The notes under the pieces: model-generated
What the model was told of the DNA's origin: nothing
The model's input: the letters and a program-made list of their open reading frames with translations, nothing else
The model's database searches: none
Translations under genes and position numbers: made by a program
From: an uncultured Clostridia bacterium
GTDB taxonomy: Bacteria; Bacillota; Clostridia; Christensenellales; UBA1242
Assembly: GCA_944381185.1 (NCBI GenBank)
Contig: CALWKE010000001.1
Location: forward strand, 248,001-312,000
DNA length: 64,000 nt
Direction of reading: 5' to 3'
Shown here: one piece after another, positions 1 through 9,429 of the stretch
Layout: each line of letters opens with the position of its first letter
Numbering within the stretch: position 1 is the stretch's first letter

Positions 1-645
1 CATTATTGGATTCATTGAAACCACGCATGGAATGTTGTATTTTTTTGCTGTTTGAACAACAAACTTCATCATAACAAGTGGCCCAATAGCAAAAATCTTA
101 TCAAATTTTTTGCCAGATGAAAGCATTTTTTCAAGCGGAACGCAAACATTACCCATTTCACCATAAGAACCATCATCAGTCATAACATGAAACTCATTTG
201 CACTATTTTTAAACTCGTCTTCAAGAATAATTAAGTCTTTGTTTCTAAAACCAATTATGCTTGTTACATCAATTCCCATTTCAAACATTTTTTTAGCAAC
301 AGGAAAGGCAATGGCACAACCAACACCACCGCCAACAACACAGGCACTCTTTAAATTCGACACATCAGTTGCCATTCCTAGTGGTCCAACAAAATCTTGA
401 ATAAACTCACCAACCTCTTTATGCTTCAACTTTTCAGTGGTTGCACCAACAATTTGAAATATGATTTTAACAAGACCTTTTTTTCTATCAAAACCAGCAA
501 CTGTGAGCGGAATTCTTTCGCCTTCTTCATCAACTCGAAGAATTATAAATTGCCCCGGTTCTGCCTTTGCTGCAACAAAAGGTGCTTCAATATCCATCAT
601 GCAAACTGTTGGATTTAAAAACTTTTTGTTAACAATTTTAAACAT
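1..645 (-). CDS. NfnA/SudB-like FAD/NAD-binding subunit, 3' end outside window
   Basis: Reading the minus strand from ATG at 645 gives 215 uninterrupted codons that run off the window start, so the C-terminus is missing. The N-terminus (MFKIVNKKFLNPTVCMMDIE) and the segments PGQFIILRVDEEGERIPLT and VVGGGVGCAIAFPVAK match the sulfide dehydrogenase / dihydroorotate dehydrogenase electron-transfer family, to which the NfnA subunit of NADH-dependent ferredoxin:NADP oxidoreductase belongs. In that family the first half binds FAD, the GGGVG segment binds NAD(P), and a C-terminal cysteine cluster, here beyond the window, holds a [2Fe-2S] centre. GGGAG lies about 7 bases before the ATG. The partner flavoprotein (NfnB/GltD-like) should lie just outside the window. 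PyrK-like is an alternative; the GERIPLT segment favours NfnA/SudB. Confidence 0.85.
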   Translation of the reverse strand, partial: MFKIVNKKFLNPTVCMMDIEAPFVAAKAEPGQFIILRVDEEGERIPLTVAGFDRKKGLVKIIFQIVGATTEKLKHKEVGEFIQDFVGPLGMATDVSNLKSACVVGGGVGCAIAFPVAKKMFEMGIDVTSIIGFRNKDLIILEDEFKNSANEFHVMTDDGSYGEMGNVCVPLEKMLSSGKKFDKIFAIGPLVMMKFVVQTAKKYNIPCVVSMNPIM

Positions 646-857
646 ACGCACTCCCAAATTAAATTTCTAACTAAATTTTAACACAAGAAAAATTATTTTC
701 AAACTAAAAACCACACATTTTATAGACAGAAATATTTTTGTGTGCTAATATGATTATAATTTAAAAACGCAAAATTAATAAATTTTTGTTAAAAAATATA
801 TAAAAAATTTAATAAAAATCAAAAAATATTGCGAAAAAATAAATTTCAGGTGAATTT

Positions 858-1592
858 ATGATAAGAAAAACAGTTATTATAACAGGTGGATTTAGTGGTA
901 TTGGAAAGGCAACTGCAATAAAGTTTGCCAAAAATAATTACAACATTGCCCTGACCTACCACAACACATTTGATGCTGACTTTATTCAAGAATTAAAATC
1001 TTATAATGTTGATGTTTTTGCCCTTGGCTGTGACCAAAGCAAAGAGTCTGATATTATTAATTTTGTTAATTCAGCATTTAAAGAATTTGAATATGTTGAC
1101 TCTCTTGTTTGTTCGGCTGGTGTTGCTGAAAACGAAGGGCTTTTAACAGAAAAAGAAACAGAACAAATTGATAACATTTTAAATGTTAACCTTCGTGCTG
1201 TTATATTATTTAATCGTGAAGTTTTAAAGCACTTTATGTCACAAAAACATGGAAATATTATCAATGTTTCATCAATCTATGGCATTTATGGCGGAAGTTT
1301 AGAAAGCACCTATGCTGCCTGCAAGGCAGGAATTATTGGACTTACAAAATCACTTGCCACCGAAGTTGCACCTTTTGTTAGAGTTAATGCAGTTGCTCCC
1401 GGTTGCATTGAAACAAGAATGACCGAAAATCTTTCTAAAGAAACAAAACTTTACGTTAAAAACCAAACTCCACTTGCACGAATTGGAACTCCTGATGATA
1501 TTGCAAACACCATTTACTTTTTAGCAAGTGATGAATCTAGTTATATAACTGGCGAAACAATCTTGGTTTCAGGCGGTGCAGTTAGATACTAA
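858..1592 (+). CDS. SDR-family oxidoreductase, FabG-like
   Basis: A 244-residue short-chain dehydrogenase/reductase with the usual family length. Visible are the Rossmann TGGFSGIG motif near residues 9-16, Asn in NVNLRA near 111, catalytic Ser near 138-139, and Tyr152/Lys156 in YAACK. The C-terminal SSYITGETILVSGG is typical of 3-oxoacyl-ACP reductases. The usual NNAG motif is CSAG here. AGGTG precedes the ATG. The gene is divergent from the NfnA-like gene and stands alone, with no fatty-acid synthesis neighbours, so the substrate is open: it may be FabG or a sugar/alcohol dehydrogenase of the same family. Confidence 0.85.
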   Translation: MIRKTVIITGGFSGIGKATAIKFAKNNYNIALTYHNTFDADFIQELKSYNVDVFALGCDQSKESDIINFVNSAFKEFEYVDSLVCSAGVAENEGLLTEKETEQIDNILNVNLRAVILFNREVLKHFMSQKHGNIINVSSIYGIYGGSLESTYAACKAGIIGLTKSLATEVAPFVRVNAVAPGCIETRMTENLSKETKLYVKNQTPLARIGTPDDIANTIYFLASDESSYITGETILVSGGAVRY

Positions 1593-1644
1593 TTTTTATT
1601 TAAAAATGTATAAAATTCTTTAATTTTAATAAAAATCAACAAAA

Positions 1645-1671
1645 AACAGCAGAAATTTTCTGCTGTTTTTA
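1645..1671. terminator. bidirectional intrinsic terminator
   Basis: AACAGCAGAAA pairs with TTTCTGCTGTT and has a T-run on both strands. It lies between the convergent SDR gene and the Ig-like surface protein gene, whose stop codon overlaps its edge. Confidence 0.8.
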
Positions 1672-3642
1672 TTCAACAATTAAATATTCACCATTAACGC
1701 CTGCAAATGCAAAATTTGAAATTGTTAATGATTTTGTTTCACTGTTATAGATAGCAAAAAAATTATATGGCCTTGAAGATGATGTGTAACTTAATGTTAA
1801 ATCATTACCACCTTCAATATTTGTATATGAAACACTGCCAGTAACAGTTGATTTTTTTATTGAACCCCGCTCCATGTAAACATATTCAAATTTGAACATG
1901 ATTGAACCAACACTTGAATAAATTTCAATTTTGCTTAAATTATTTTCATCGCCAATAGTATTTTTTGCATAAGTTCCAACAAACTCTGGTTCCTGAAACT
2001 TTGTAAATGAATAAGTATCATCAAGGTCTGCTGAATTTGTTATTGTTAAAATATTCATATTTGGTGAAAATGAAAGAGTATAAACTTTGTTGTCACTTGA
2101 AAATGCGTAAGTTTCGCCAAGTCTGTAAATCACATTAGAATCAAATAGATTTGAAACAAGCATAAGTTCAATTATTCCGTTTTGATTTGTTTTTGCAATG
2201 CTAACGTAATAGTCACCGCTTATCCAACTATAAGTTCTATCTTCCTTTTCAGGATAAAGGTCATAGTTTTCATTTTGAATTACAAGGGTATAAACACTGC
2301 TTGTTATGGCATTATAATTGGTTTGCTCTGCCACTTTAACAACAAAGTAATATGTTCCTGAATTAGCAGGCGCACCGCCCAAAGAAGTTGCACCAACATT
2401 TTCAGTTGTTTTATCGTTATCACTATCACTAACATATCTTGTGTAATATTCAAATGACAAACTAACTTCACTTAAAACTTCATCATTTAAGCCAATCACA
2501 CTAACAAAATTTTCATTCAAATTTATTGGCTGTTGAGAATTTATTGCAAGCACATCTCTTGAAGAAACTTGTGGCGACAGTTTGTTAATAGTAACAATTA
2601 ATTCACCTGCCATATTTTCATAATTTTCGTTAGCAACAATATAATAATAAACAACTTCATTAATTGCATCAGTAAATTCAATAGGCTTTGTGCTGGCTTC
2701 CATGTAGTTTTCAGCATTTAATTCATTTAAAGAATAATAAATTTGGTTCGCATTTTCACTTTCAACACTGGCATAATGACCTTTGCCGTCATAATCGCCA
2801 ACATAATTATTTTCAATAACTTCAAGTTTGGCATTTTTAATTTCAAAAGGCACACTCAAATTTTCATTTGAATTAGTTTCTTCCCACACCAAATTAGATT
2901 TATCGGCAAGTTCAAACTCTGCTTGATAATTGCCAACTTCAGTTGCAACATTTGTGCCTGCAACAAGTGTAAACCAGTTTGACTCTTCAAATTGAACAAT
3001 TTGTTCATTTCCTGTGTAAAAATATTCTTCACTGACTCTTGGTGTTTGAATCTGTTTTGCAACCACCGCTTCTGTTAAAGTGATTTCACAAGTTTTATCG
3101 CCATACTTAACCAAAACAGATGTGTCACCAAGCCTTAAACTTTCACCATTTGCGTAAACAATTTTAAAGCCATCACTAATAACTTGTTCCTTTTCACCAT
3201 CAAAGACAACTTTTATTGTTAAGCCCAAAGTGTCAAGTTCATCATAAGCCACATAACCAGAAAGTTTGCTTGGATTTGTTAAAACCGAAATTTCTTCAAC
3301 TGACCTAGCATTCGCTTCAACTTCAATTTTACCCGTAACTTGATTATATTTTTTTTGATTTTCAGGAACAAACTTCCATTCATATTCATTTTTTCCAAGT
3401 TTAAGTTCTTCGTTTGGATTAATCCAAAAAACTTCACCGCTTGTGCTGTTTTCTTTAAGCGAAAGTGCAACGCTTTCAAGTTTGTCGCCCGCATAAACAA
3501 CACTGCTTGTAACTTGAACTTCAATAGTTGGGTCAATTTTCTTCTTGTTTTTGTTCAAAACCAAAATAAGAGTAACTGCCACTATAACAGCCACCAAAAT
3601 TGCCACTATTAAAATGATTGCTAACTTTTTTTTCTTACTCAT
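1669..3642 (-). CDS. membrane-anchored Ig-like/MBG-domain surface protein
   Basis: A 657-residue protein with a Lys-rich cytosolic start, one hydrophobic helix at about residues 7-30 and a long beta-rich exported part. There is no lipobox, so it should stay anchored by the uncleaved N-terminal helix. Near residues 300-370 is an MBG-type module (YDGKGHYASVE through VANENYENMAGELIVTINK). An Ig-like segment around 110-190 (GYVAYDELDTLGLTIKVVFD) resembles bacterial Ig-like domains. The C-terminal 200 residues look like repeated lipocalin-like beta units (GDYYVSIA, VGTYAKN). It is related in style to the two lipoproteins elsewhere in the window. Function is unknown; adhesion or envelope structure is an inference. 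Confidence 0.75.
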   Translation of the reverse strand: MSKKKKLAIILIVAILVAVIVAVTLILVLNKNKKKIDPTIEVQVTSSVVYAGDKLESVALSLKENSTSGEVFWINPNEELKLGKNEYEWKFVPENQKKYNQVTGKIEVEANARSVEEISVLTNPSKLSGYVAYDELDTLGLTIKVVFDGEKEQVISDGFKIVYANGESLRLGDTSVLVKYGDKTCEITLTEAVVAKQIQTPRVSEEYFYTGNEQIVQFEESNWFTLVAGTNVATEVGNYQAEFELADKSNLVWEETNSNENLSVPFEIKNAKLEVIENNYVGDYDGKGHYASVESENANQIYYSLNELNAENYMEASTKPIEFTDAINEVVYYYIVANENYENMAGELIVTINKLSPQVSSRDVLAINSQQPINLNENFVSVIGLNDEVLSEVSLSFEYYTRYVSDSDNDKTTENVGATSLGGAPANSGTYYFVVKVAEQTNYNAITSSVYTLVIQNENYDLYPEKEDRTYSWISGDYYVSIAKTNQNGIIELMLVSNLFDSNVIYRLGETYAFSSDNKVYTLSFSPNMNILTITNSADLDDTYSFTKFQEPEFVGTYAKNTIGDENNLSKIEIYSSVGSIMFKFEYVYMERGSIKKSTVTGSVSYTNIEGGNDLTLSYTSSSRPYNFFAIYNSETKSLTISNFAFAGVNGEYLIVE

Positions 3643-3712
3643 AATTTTCCTTAAAAATAATATAAATATATTATAAAATATATAGGAAAAAATATCAAAT
3701 AAATACTCAAAA

Positions 3713-3743
3713 AAATAAGGGGAATTTGAAATCCCCTTATTTT
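3713..3743 (-). terminator. terminator of the MscS-like gene
   Basis: AAATAAGGGGA and TCCCCTTATTT form a hairpin with T-runs, immediately downstream of the mscS-like stop codon at 3744. Confidence 0.8.
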
Positions 3744-4757
3744 TTATTTAGATTTTTTAGACTGAACTTTTTTTGCCTCTTTTTTAGCTTCTTTCTTTTT
3801 CTTTTCTTCTGCCTTTTTCTTTTTATTAACTTTAATTATTTCAGAAAGTGAAGCTGTTTCAAGGTCAATCTCGTCATTTTCTTTTCTCAATTTTTCTTCT
3901 CTTTTTGGAAGTTTTGTTTTTATGTATGGCATAACAACTTTATCTGTTCGATTTCTTACTTCAAGTTGATTATATGGAATTGAAATGTTATTTCTCTTAA
4001 ATTCATTATAAACATTTTCAACAACATAGTAATAAACATCCCAATAATCTTCATTGTCGCACCAACAATTTGCAAAGAAATCAATACTGCTTGCACCCAA
4101 TGTTTTTAACCTGCAAAATGGTTCATTGCCCTCTGTTAAATAAATTTTTCCATTGCTCTTCATAACATCTGTAACAATTTTTTTAACAAGTTCAACATCG
4201 GTTTCATAGGCAACTGAAAAAGTGAAATCAACCCTTCTGGTTTTGCTTGCACCTGAATTTATTACCGCATTATTAATCATTTCACTATTTGGAAGTGTTA
4301 CCTTTTTGTTATCAGCAGTAACGATTGTTGTGAAGAAAAAGTTGATATCAACAATGCTTCCTTCCACTCCACTAACTGAAATGTAATCGCCTTTTTTAAA
4401 CATGTGAGTTGCAATAACAATAATGCCGTTTGCAAGGTTTGCAATGTTGTTTTCAAGAGCCATACCAACAGCAAGAATAAGTGCACTTAACGCTGTGAGT
4501 ATTCCTGAAATTTGAACGCCAATTAAGCTTAATAGCACTAAAATCAAAACAAGATACAAAACAAACTTTAAAATTGTAACAATAAACTGCTGTGCAATTT
4601 TTTCCATCTTTGTTTTAGATAGCACTCGTCTTGTAATGTTTATTATAATCTTAACAATTATAATACCAAAAATTAAGGTTAAAAAGAACCCCAAAATTGT
4701 CCAGCCATTGCCCTTAAAAAAATCGACAATGGTGTTCCAAATTTTATTCCAATCCAT
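3744..4757 (-). CDS. MscS-family mechanosensitive ion channel
   Basis: A 337-residue small-conductance mechanosensitive channel homologue. Three hydrophobic helices occupy about residues 17-40, 58-85 and 88-115. The third has the Ala/Gly-rich pore pattern (AVGMALENNIANLANGI). It is followed by the conserved beta-domain (FKKGDYISVSGVEGSIVDINFFFTTI, then LPNSEMIN). The last 50 residues are an unusual Lys/Glu-rich tail absent from E. coli MscS, probably cytosolic. GGAG lies upstream of the ATG at 4757. Known role of the family: release of solutes on hypo-osmotic shock. Confidence 0.9.
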   Translation of the reverse strand: MDWNKIWNTIVDFFKGNGWTILGFFLTLIFGIIIVKIIINITRRVLSKTKMEKIAQQFIVTILKFVLYLVLILVLLSLIGVQISGILTALSALILAVGMALENNIANLANGIIVIATHMFKKGDYISVSGVEGSIVDINFFFTTIVTADNKKVTLPNSEMINNAVINSGASKTRRVDFTFSVAYETDVELVKKIVTDVMKSNGKIYLTEGNEPFCRLKTLGASSIDFFANCWCDNEDYWDVYYYVVENVYNEFKRNNISIPYNQLEVRNRTDKVVMPYIKTKLPKREEKLRKENDEIDLETASLSEIIKVNKKKKAEEKKKKEAKKEAKKVQSKKSK

Positions 4758-4862
4758 TTTTTCATCTCCAACTTTTAATCTAATACTATTTTAGCAGTGT
4801 GAAATCAAATAATAAAGCATTTTAAATAAAAAAATAAATTTTGTCGAATTTTCATATAAAAA

Positions 4863-4890
4863 GGCAAAGAATTTTATCTTTGCCAAAAAA
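4863..4890 (-). terminator. terminator of the PH-domain gene
   Basis: GGCAAAGA and TCTTTGCC form a short hairpin directly after the stop of the 4893-5528 gene. Confidence 0.7.
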
Positions 4891-4892
4891 GT

Positions 4893-5528
4893 TTATTGTT
4901 TTTCAATATCTTTACCCAATTTCTTTTCATCAATAATATTTTTAACTTCTTTATAAACTGAATAAGGGTCATTAATATGCAAAAATCCAAACATTAAATG
5001 ATTTCCACCAATTGGGTTTGCCATGCTTCCAAATTGAATTGAACCTGTGTTTTTCATTAATATTTTATCTAAAATTGAAACATTAACAGTAACAATTCCT
5101 ATCATATTCATATCTAAACTTTTATAATCAACACCAATAATTCCCCGTCTAACTATTACCCTTTTATTTGTGTATGCATAAAAAGTATTTTTATATGAAA
5201 GTGAAACAAAAATAATTGTTAGAGCTTCAACCAAAACCAACCCACCACAAAAACCAATCAAAAAACCATATAAAATTGATTGACTGGTCAAAACAACAAC
5301 ATCGCCATTTTGCTTACCAAAGGCACTTGCAATCATAAACATTATGCATATTAAAAATATTAACGAAACAAAAAATGCAGAAAATATTGCTGACCAATAC
5401 ATCTTTGCTTTGCTTGGCTTAAAAGTTTTTAAAACCTTTTCATCTTTATCAAGAATTGGTTCAAAAAATTCTACATTTTGAAATGCATTTTCTATTTTTT
5501 CTTCTTCTACTTTAACTTCTTTTTCCAT
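4893..5528 (-). CDS. bacterial PH-domain (YdbS/bPH2-like) membrane protein
   Basis: A 211-residue protein with two hydrophobic segments (about 48-70 and 85-112) followed by a bPH2-type domain. The hallmark pattern is seen in YAYTNKRVIVRRGIIGVDYKSL and in INDPYSVYKEVKNII at the end. A charged cytosolic N-terminus of about 40 residues precedes the first helix. AAGGAG precedes the ATG. Members of this family are inner-membrane proteins of mostly unknown function. It is a single-gene unit with its own terminator. Confidence 0.8.
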   Translation of the reverse strand: MEKEVKVEEEKIENAFQNVEFFEPILDKDEKVLKTFKPSKAKMYWSAIFSAFFVSLIFLICIMFMIASAFGKQNGDVVVLTSQSILYGFLIGFCGGLVLVEALTIIFVSLSYKNTFYAYTNKRVIVRRGIIGVDYKSLDMNMIGIVTVNVSILDKILMKNTGSIQFGSMANPIGGNHLMFGFLHINDPYSVYKEVKNIIDEKKLGKDIEKQ

Positions 5529-5606
5529 AATATCTCCTTGATATTATTAATATATCACAATACTAAAATAGTCACAAATCTTTTTGTATAAATTAAAATA
5601 TTTACA

Positions 5607-5633
5607 AATAAAGCCAGCAAATGCTGACTTTAT
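5607..5633 (-). terminator. terminator of the ABC operon
   Basis: On the minus strand AATAAAGTCAGCA pairs imperfectly with TGCTGGCTTTATT, just past the permease stop. Confidence 0.7.
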
Positions 5634-5635
5634 TG

Positions 5636-7411
5636 TTATAACGGCAAGTCTTTTTTGTTGAACTTGAATGCCCCCACAATGTAACAAACAACACCAATAA
5701 CGCAAAGTATTGCAAGTTTATAAATAAATTCAGTTGTGCCTGCAATCATTGACATATCATCAAAGAATGAAATTATTGTGCAATAGTTAAAGAAATTAAG
5801 AGAATCAAGACGAACAATTGATGGCAAAACTTCTGAACCGAAGAGCCCCAACATTGTTGCCACCAAGAAGAACATATTGAGTCCTCCGCCAAGACTCATT
5901 GAATGTTTGCTTCGATTGAACCAACATGATGCCAAGAATGATATTCCTGACATCGCAAATAAAGTTATAAACATGCCAAGATTTAAAAGTGCAAGGTCGG
6001 CGTAGTCAAGAGTTACACCCTCGCCTTGAACAAAGAACAAACAAACCATACTTGTTATTGTTGTCATAACACACATTGCAAAGAGCGAACCAACCAAATA
6101 AACCGCCTGTGTGAACACAACTTGATTTCTTTTTGTTGATGTTGAAAGAATATATGCCATGCTTCCACTATCAACTTGCCCAGCAATAAGGTTGTTTGCT
6201 GTCATAATTATATAGATTATTGGAAGAAGCAAGCCCGCCATTTTATAGAATATTGTTCCAACAATAAGTGCAAATAAATCAATTTGACCAATTTCTTGAA
6301 GCGACATTGAAACATCTGCAGGAAGGTCAGTTAAAAAGTTTCTTGTGATGTCGGCTGTTAAACTTAAAATTACTTCCTGTTGCTTTTGCTCAATTTCTTC
6401 ATCTATTAACCCACTTGTGTCAATCAAAGAAAACTCATAATCAAGCCTTGCTTCAAAGGTTATAATTGTGTCTGTTGCAAGGTCTTTTATAAACGAATAA
6501 CCTGTCGAACCTGTGTATCTTGAAACCTCTTCAATTTTTCCGTCAACAGTTATTTCATAAGACAAATTTTTGTAATCATCATAAGTTAAGTTATAACTTG
6601 CAATCTGTTCAAGCATTTTTTCAGTTGTTTCTTCACTTATCATATTGCCAGCCAAAAAAACCACAACATTTGTTTTAACATAACTATTGATGTATTCGCT
6701 TCGAGTGTCACTTGTCATTGAAGTCAAATCATAACTTGGTGCCGTTTCGCCAAGCTCTGTGTAAAACTCATCAAACTGACCACCCGGATTAAGTGTATAC
6801 ATAACAATGCCAATAAGTTCAAGTGCTTCATTTGAGCCTTCAGCATAACCCAAATTTTTAGCCTTTGCATTCATATATTCTTGAAGTTCATTTATGCTTG
6901 CCATATAATAGGCAGTCATTGCCGTTTCACTTGTTGCAGAAGGAAGCATCGCTTGCCACTGACTGATTGCCGATTTAAAATCTTCATCACTACTATAATC
7001 ATCTCTGTTTGGAAGTGGCATAATTTCTTTAACACCATCAATCAAACTTTTATATGCCATTCCGCCAACATTTGTTGGAATAGGTTCTTCGGTTGTCATA
7101 CCTTGATTTAGCCAATTTGTGTATTGATAATAATAAATTGCACCGCCCGCTGCTGAACTGACCATTGTTTCGTCAAAATGTTCAAGACCATCAGTTGCTG
7201 TTGTATAATAATTTATTGCTCTTTTTTCAATTTCACTATCAATAGACGACTCTATCATTGTGTCGGTTATTCCAACTTTCATTGCACCTATTGAACCACT
7301 GCCTGAAATTGTCATAAGGCAAGCAAGCATGATGCAAACTGCTATTGTTATAACAGCCCACATGATGCCATTGGCTTTGCAAGATTGTTTAAAAAGTGCT
7401 TTGCTAAACAT
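5636..7411 (-). CDS. ABC transporter permease with large extracytoplasmic domain
   Basis: Start chosen at ATG 7411, which has AAGGAGG seven bases upstream and overlaps the preceding ATPase stop by 8 bp; this gives 591 residues. One TM helix lies at about residues 15-38. It is followed by a soluble region of some 330 residues, and then about five TM helices in the C-terminal third, the ABC-2 exporter layout. The first C-terminal helices contain LLLPIIYIIMTANNLIAGQVDSG and the SMAYILSTSTKR loop typical of these permeases. It is the third gene of an ATPase-ATPase-permease operon. Substrate unknown; related loci are often linked to peptide antibiotic export or resistance. Confidence 0.85.
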   Translation of the reverse strand: MFSKALFKQSCKANGIMWAVITIAVCIMLACLMTISGSGSIGAMKVGITDTMIESSIDSEIEKRAINYYTTATDGLEHFDETMVSSAAGGAIYYYQYTNWLNQGMTTEEPIPTNVGGMAYKSLIDGVKEIMPLPNRDDYSSDEDFKSAISQWQAMLPSATSETAMTAYYMASINELQEYMNAKAKNLGYAEGSNEALELIGIVMYTLNPGGQFDEFYTELGETAPSYDLTSMTSDTRSEYINSYVKTNVVVFLAGNMISEETTEKMLEQIASYNLTYDDYKNLSYEITVDGKIEEVSRYTGSTGYSFIKDLATDTIITFEARLDYEFSLIDTSGLIDEEIEQKQQEVILSLTADITRNFLTDLPADVSMSLQEIGQIDLFALIVGTIFYKMAGLLLPIIYIIMTANNLIAGQVDSGSMAYILSTSTKRNQVVFTQAVYLVGSLFAMCVMTTITSMVCLFFVQGEGVTLDYADLALLNLGMFITLFAMSGISFLASCWFNRSKHSMSLGGGLNMFFLVATMLGLFGSEVLPSIVRLDSLNFFNYCTIISFFDDMSMIAGTTEFIYKLAILCVIGVVCYIVGAFKFNKKDLPL

Positions 7412-8315
7412 TTTTAACCTCCTTTTTTGCCTTAATAACTTCTCTGAAATACTTTTCAAGAGTGTATTTTACTTCGGCAATAAATTTTAAATCAAAACCC
7501 TTAAGGTCTTTAAATAAGTCATTAATTTCTTCATCTCTTATTCGAACCGTCACCTGATTATACTTTTCTTGGTCACGAATAATTTTATAGTTCATGGTTT
7601 TAAACTTCAAGTAGTCTTCTTGTTTGTTAAACTCGACTTTAAAGTCTTTAACAGGGCGTTCCTTTATTGTTTTCATATCAACAAAGTCTATGATTTTTCC
7701 ACTATCAATAAGTGCAACTTTGTCACAAGACTCTTCAACTTCATTGAACATGTGACTGCTCATGAGTATTGTTTTGCTTTTTTTGTGCTCTTCTTTGATT
7801 ATATTCATAAACTCAACACGCATAAGTGGGTCAAGCCCCGTTGTTGGCTCATCTAAAATCAAAACTTCCGCATTATTCATCAGTGCAACAACAAGTGCAG
7901 TTTTTTGCTTCATGCCCTTGCTCATTCGTTTTAAATTTGCATTAGGGTCAAGTTGCAGTCTTTTTATTAAACTGTTTGTGTATGACAAATCTTTTATATG
8001 AAAAAACTCTGCCTGACTTTTGATAAATGATGTTCCCGTTAATAGATCTGGAAAACCAATTTCGCCCGGAACATAGCCAATTCGTTTTGCGTTTTCACTT
8101 GAATGCTTCCAAGACTCCTTTCCAAAAACATAGGCATGACCACTTGTTGGTTTAATAAACCCTAAAATGCTTCTTATTGTGGTTGTTTTTCCCGAACCAT
8201 TTGTTCCAACAAAGCCAACCATTTCACCCTTATTAATCGCAAGATTAATATCAAAAACACCTCTCCCCATTCCATAGTCTTTGGTTAGGTTTTGAACTTT
8301 TATTACTTCTTCCAT
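7404..8315 (-). CDS. ABC transporter ATP-binding protein (second of pair)
   Basis: A 303-residue ATPase. Walker A is GTNGSGKTT near residues 37-45, the signature is degenerate (MSKGMKQK), Walker B is VLILDEPTTGLDP, and the H-loop is SSHMFNEVEE. A C-terminal extension of about 80 residues follows the nucleotide domain, as in BcrA-type exporter ATPases. A good GGAGGTG site precedes the ATG. It overlaps the upstream ATPase by 13 bp and the permease by 8 bp, so the three are translationally coupled. With two different ATPases and one permease gene, a heterodimeric ATPase is likely. Confidence 0.92.
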   Translation of the reverse strand: MEEVIKVQNLTKDYGMGRGVFDINLAINKGEMVGFVGTNGSGKTTTIRSILGFIKPTSGHAYVFGKESWKHSSENAKRIGYVPGEIGFPDLLTGTSFIKSQAEFFHIKDLSYTNSLIKRLQLDPNANLKRMSKGMKQKTALVVALMNNAEVLILDEPTTGLDPLMRVEFMNIIKEEHKKSKTILMSSHMFNEVEESCDKVALIDSGKIIDFVDMKTIKERPVKDFKVEFNKQEDYLKFKTMNYKIIRDQEKYNQVTVRIRDEEINDLFKDLKGFDLKFIAEVKYTLEKYFREVIKAKKEVKNV

Positions 8316-9247
8316 TTTACACCTCCAAAGTCTTTATCTTCCCTGTAAAACTTCATAAAGTAATCTTCTAAAGTTTCTTTTTTATTTGAAAATTCCTTTA
8401 ATTCAAACTGACTTAAAATATCAACCACTTGATTGATAAACTTATCATCAGTTGAAATGAACACATTAAGGTTTTCATCATCTCTATTCAAAATTTTAAA
8501 TTCTCTTTTCTTTGAATATTTTTTTATAAAGGTTTCATAATCTGCCTTTTCTTGAAAAACAATGTTATAAAATTTTGCCGTTGCATGTTTAAGTTCATCA
8601 GCAACAAACTCTGAAACAATGTATCCATCTTTTATTATGGCAATTCTGTCACAAGTTGCATCAACTTCACTGAAAATATGGCTTGATAAAAGAATTGTTT
8701 TGCCACGCTTTTTCTCTTCTTTAATAAATTCAATAAAATTCTCTTGCATAACAGGGTCAAGACCACTTGTTGGCTCATCTAAAATCAAAACTTCAGGGTC
8801 GCTCATAAATGCAGTAACAATTGCAAGCTTTCGCTTAACTCCCAAACTCATACGCTTTGTTTCACCACGCAAATCTGCATCTGTAAGTTTAAATAGTGAA
8901 AGCATTTTTCTTAACATTTTGCTGTTATGAATTTTTTGAAGGTCTTGCATCATCTTTATAAATTGCCAACCTGTAAGCCCCTGTGGAAGTGCAATTTCAC
9001 CCGGAATATAACCAACACTTTTTAAAATATCAAAATAATGATGAAAGGTTTCTTTATCAAAAATTTTGGTTTCGCCCTTATCTGGTTTCGAAAACCCCAT
9101 TAAGTGCCTAATTGTTGTTGATTTACCTGCACCATTTGGCCCCAAAAAACCAAAAACTTCGCCCTTTTCAATTTTAAATGAAATATCAAAAACGCCCCTG
9201 CCCGAGCCGTAATCTTTTGTTAAATTATTCACTTCAATAACACTCAT
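8303..9247 (-). CDS. ABC transporter ATP-binding protein (first of pair)
   Basis: A 314-residue ATPase: Walker A GPNGAGKST near 37-45, signature MSLGVKRK, Walker B VLILDEPTSGLDP, switch SSHIFSEVD. Its N-terminus (VNNLTKDYGSGRGVFDISF) is very like that of the next ATPase (VQNLTKDYGMGRGVFDINL), indicating a duplication within the operon. AAAGGAGA precedes the ATG. It is the first gene of the operon; the 180-bp gap to the divergent lipoprotein gene should hold its promoter. Confidence 0.92.
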   Translation of the reverse strand: MSVIEVNNLTKDYGSGRGVFDISFKIEKGEVFGFLGPNGAGKSTTIRHLMGFSKPDKGETKIFDKETFHHYFDILKSVGYIPGEIALPQGLTGWQFIKMMQDLQKIHNSKMLRKMLSLFKLTDADLRGETKRMSLGVKRKLAIVTAFMSDPEVLILDEPTSGLDPVMQENFIEFIKEEKKRGKTILLSSHIFSEVDATCDRIAIIKDGYIVSEFVADELKHATAKFYNIVFQEKADYETFIKKYSKKREFKILNRDDENLNVFISTDDKFINQVVDILSQFELKEFSNKKETLEDYFMKFYREDKDFGGVKWKK

Positions 9248-9429
9248 ACGGCAGGTTCTCCTTTAAAAATTTTATAAATTTTTTTTAAACTATTTATATT
9301 ATTATTATAATTTTATTATAATAAAAAATCAATATAAATTGTGAATATCTTTGTTATTTAGTTTGAGAAATTATAGTTTTATAATATACTAATAATTAGC
9401 AAATAATAAATTTATATTAAAGAGGTCGT

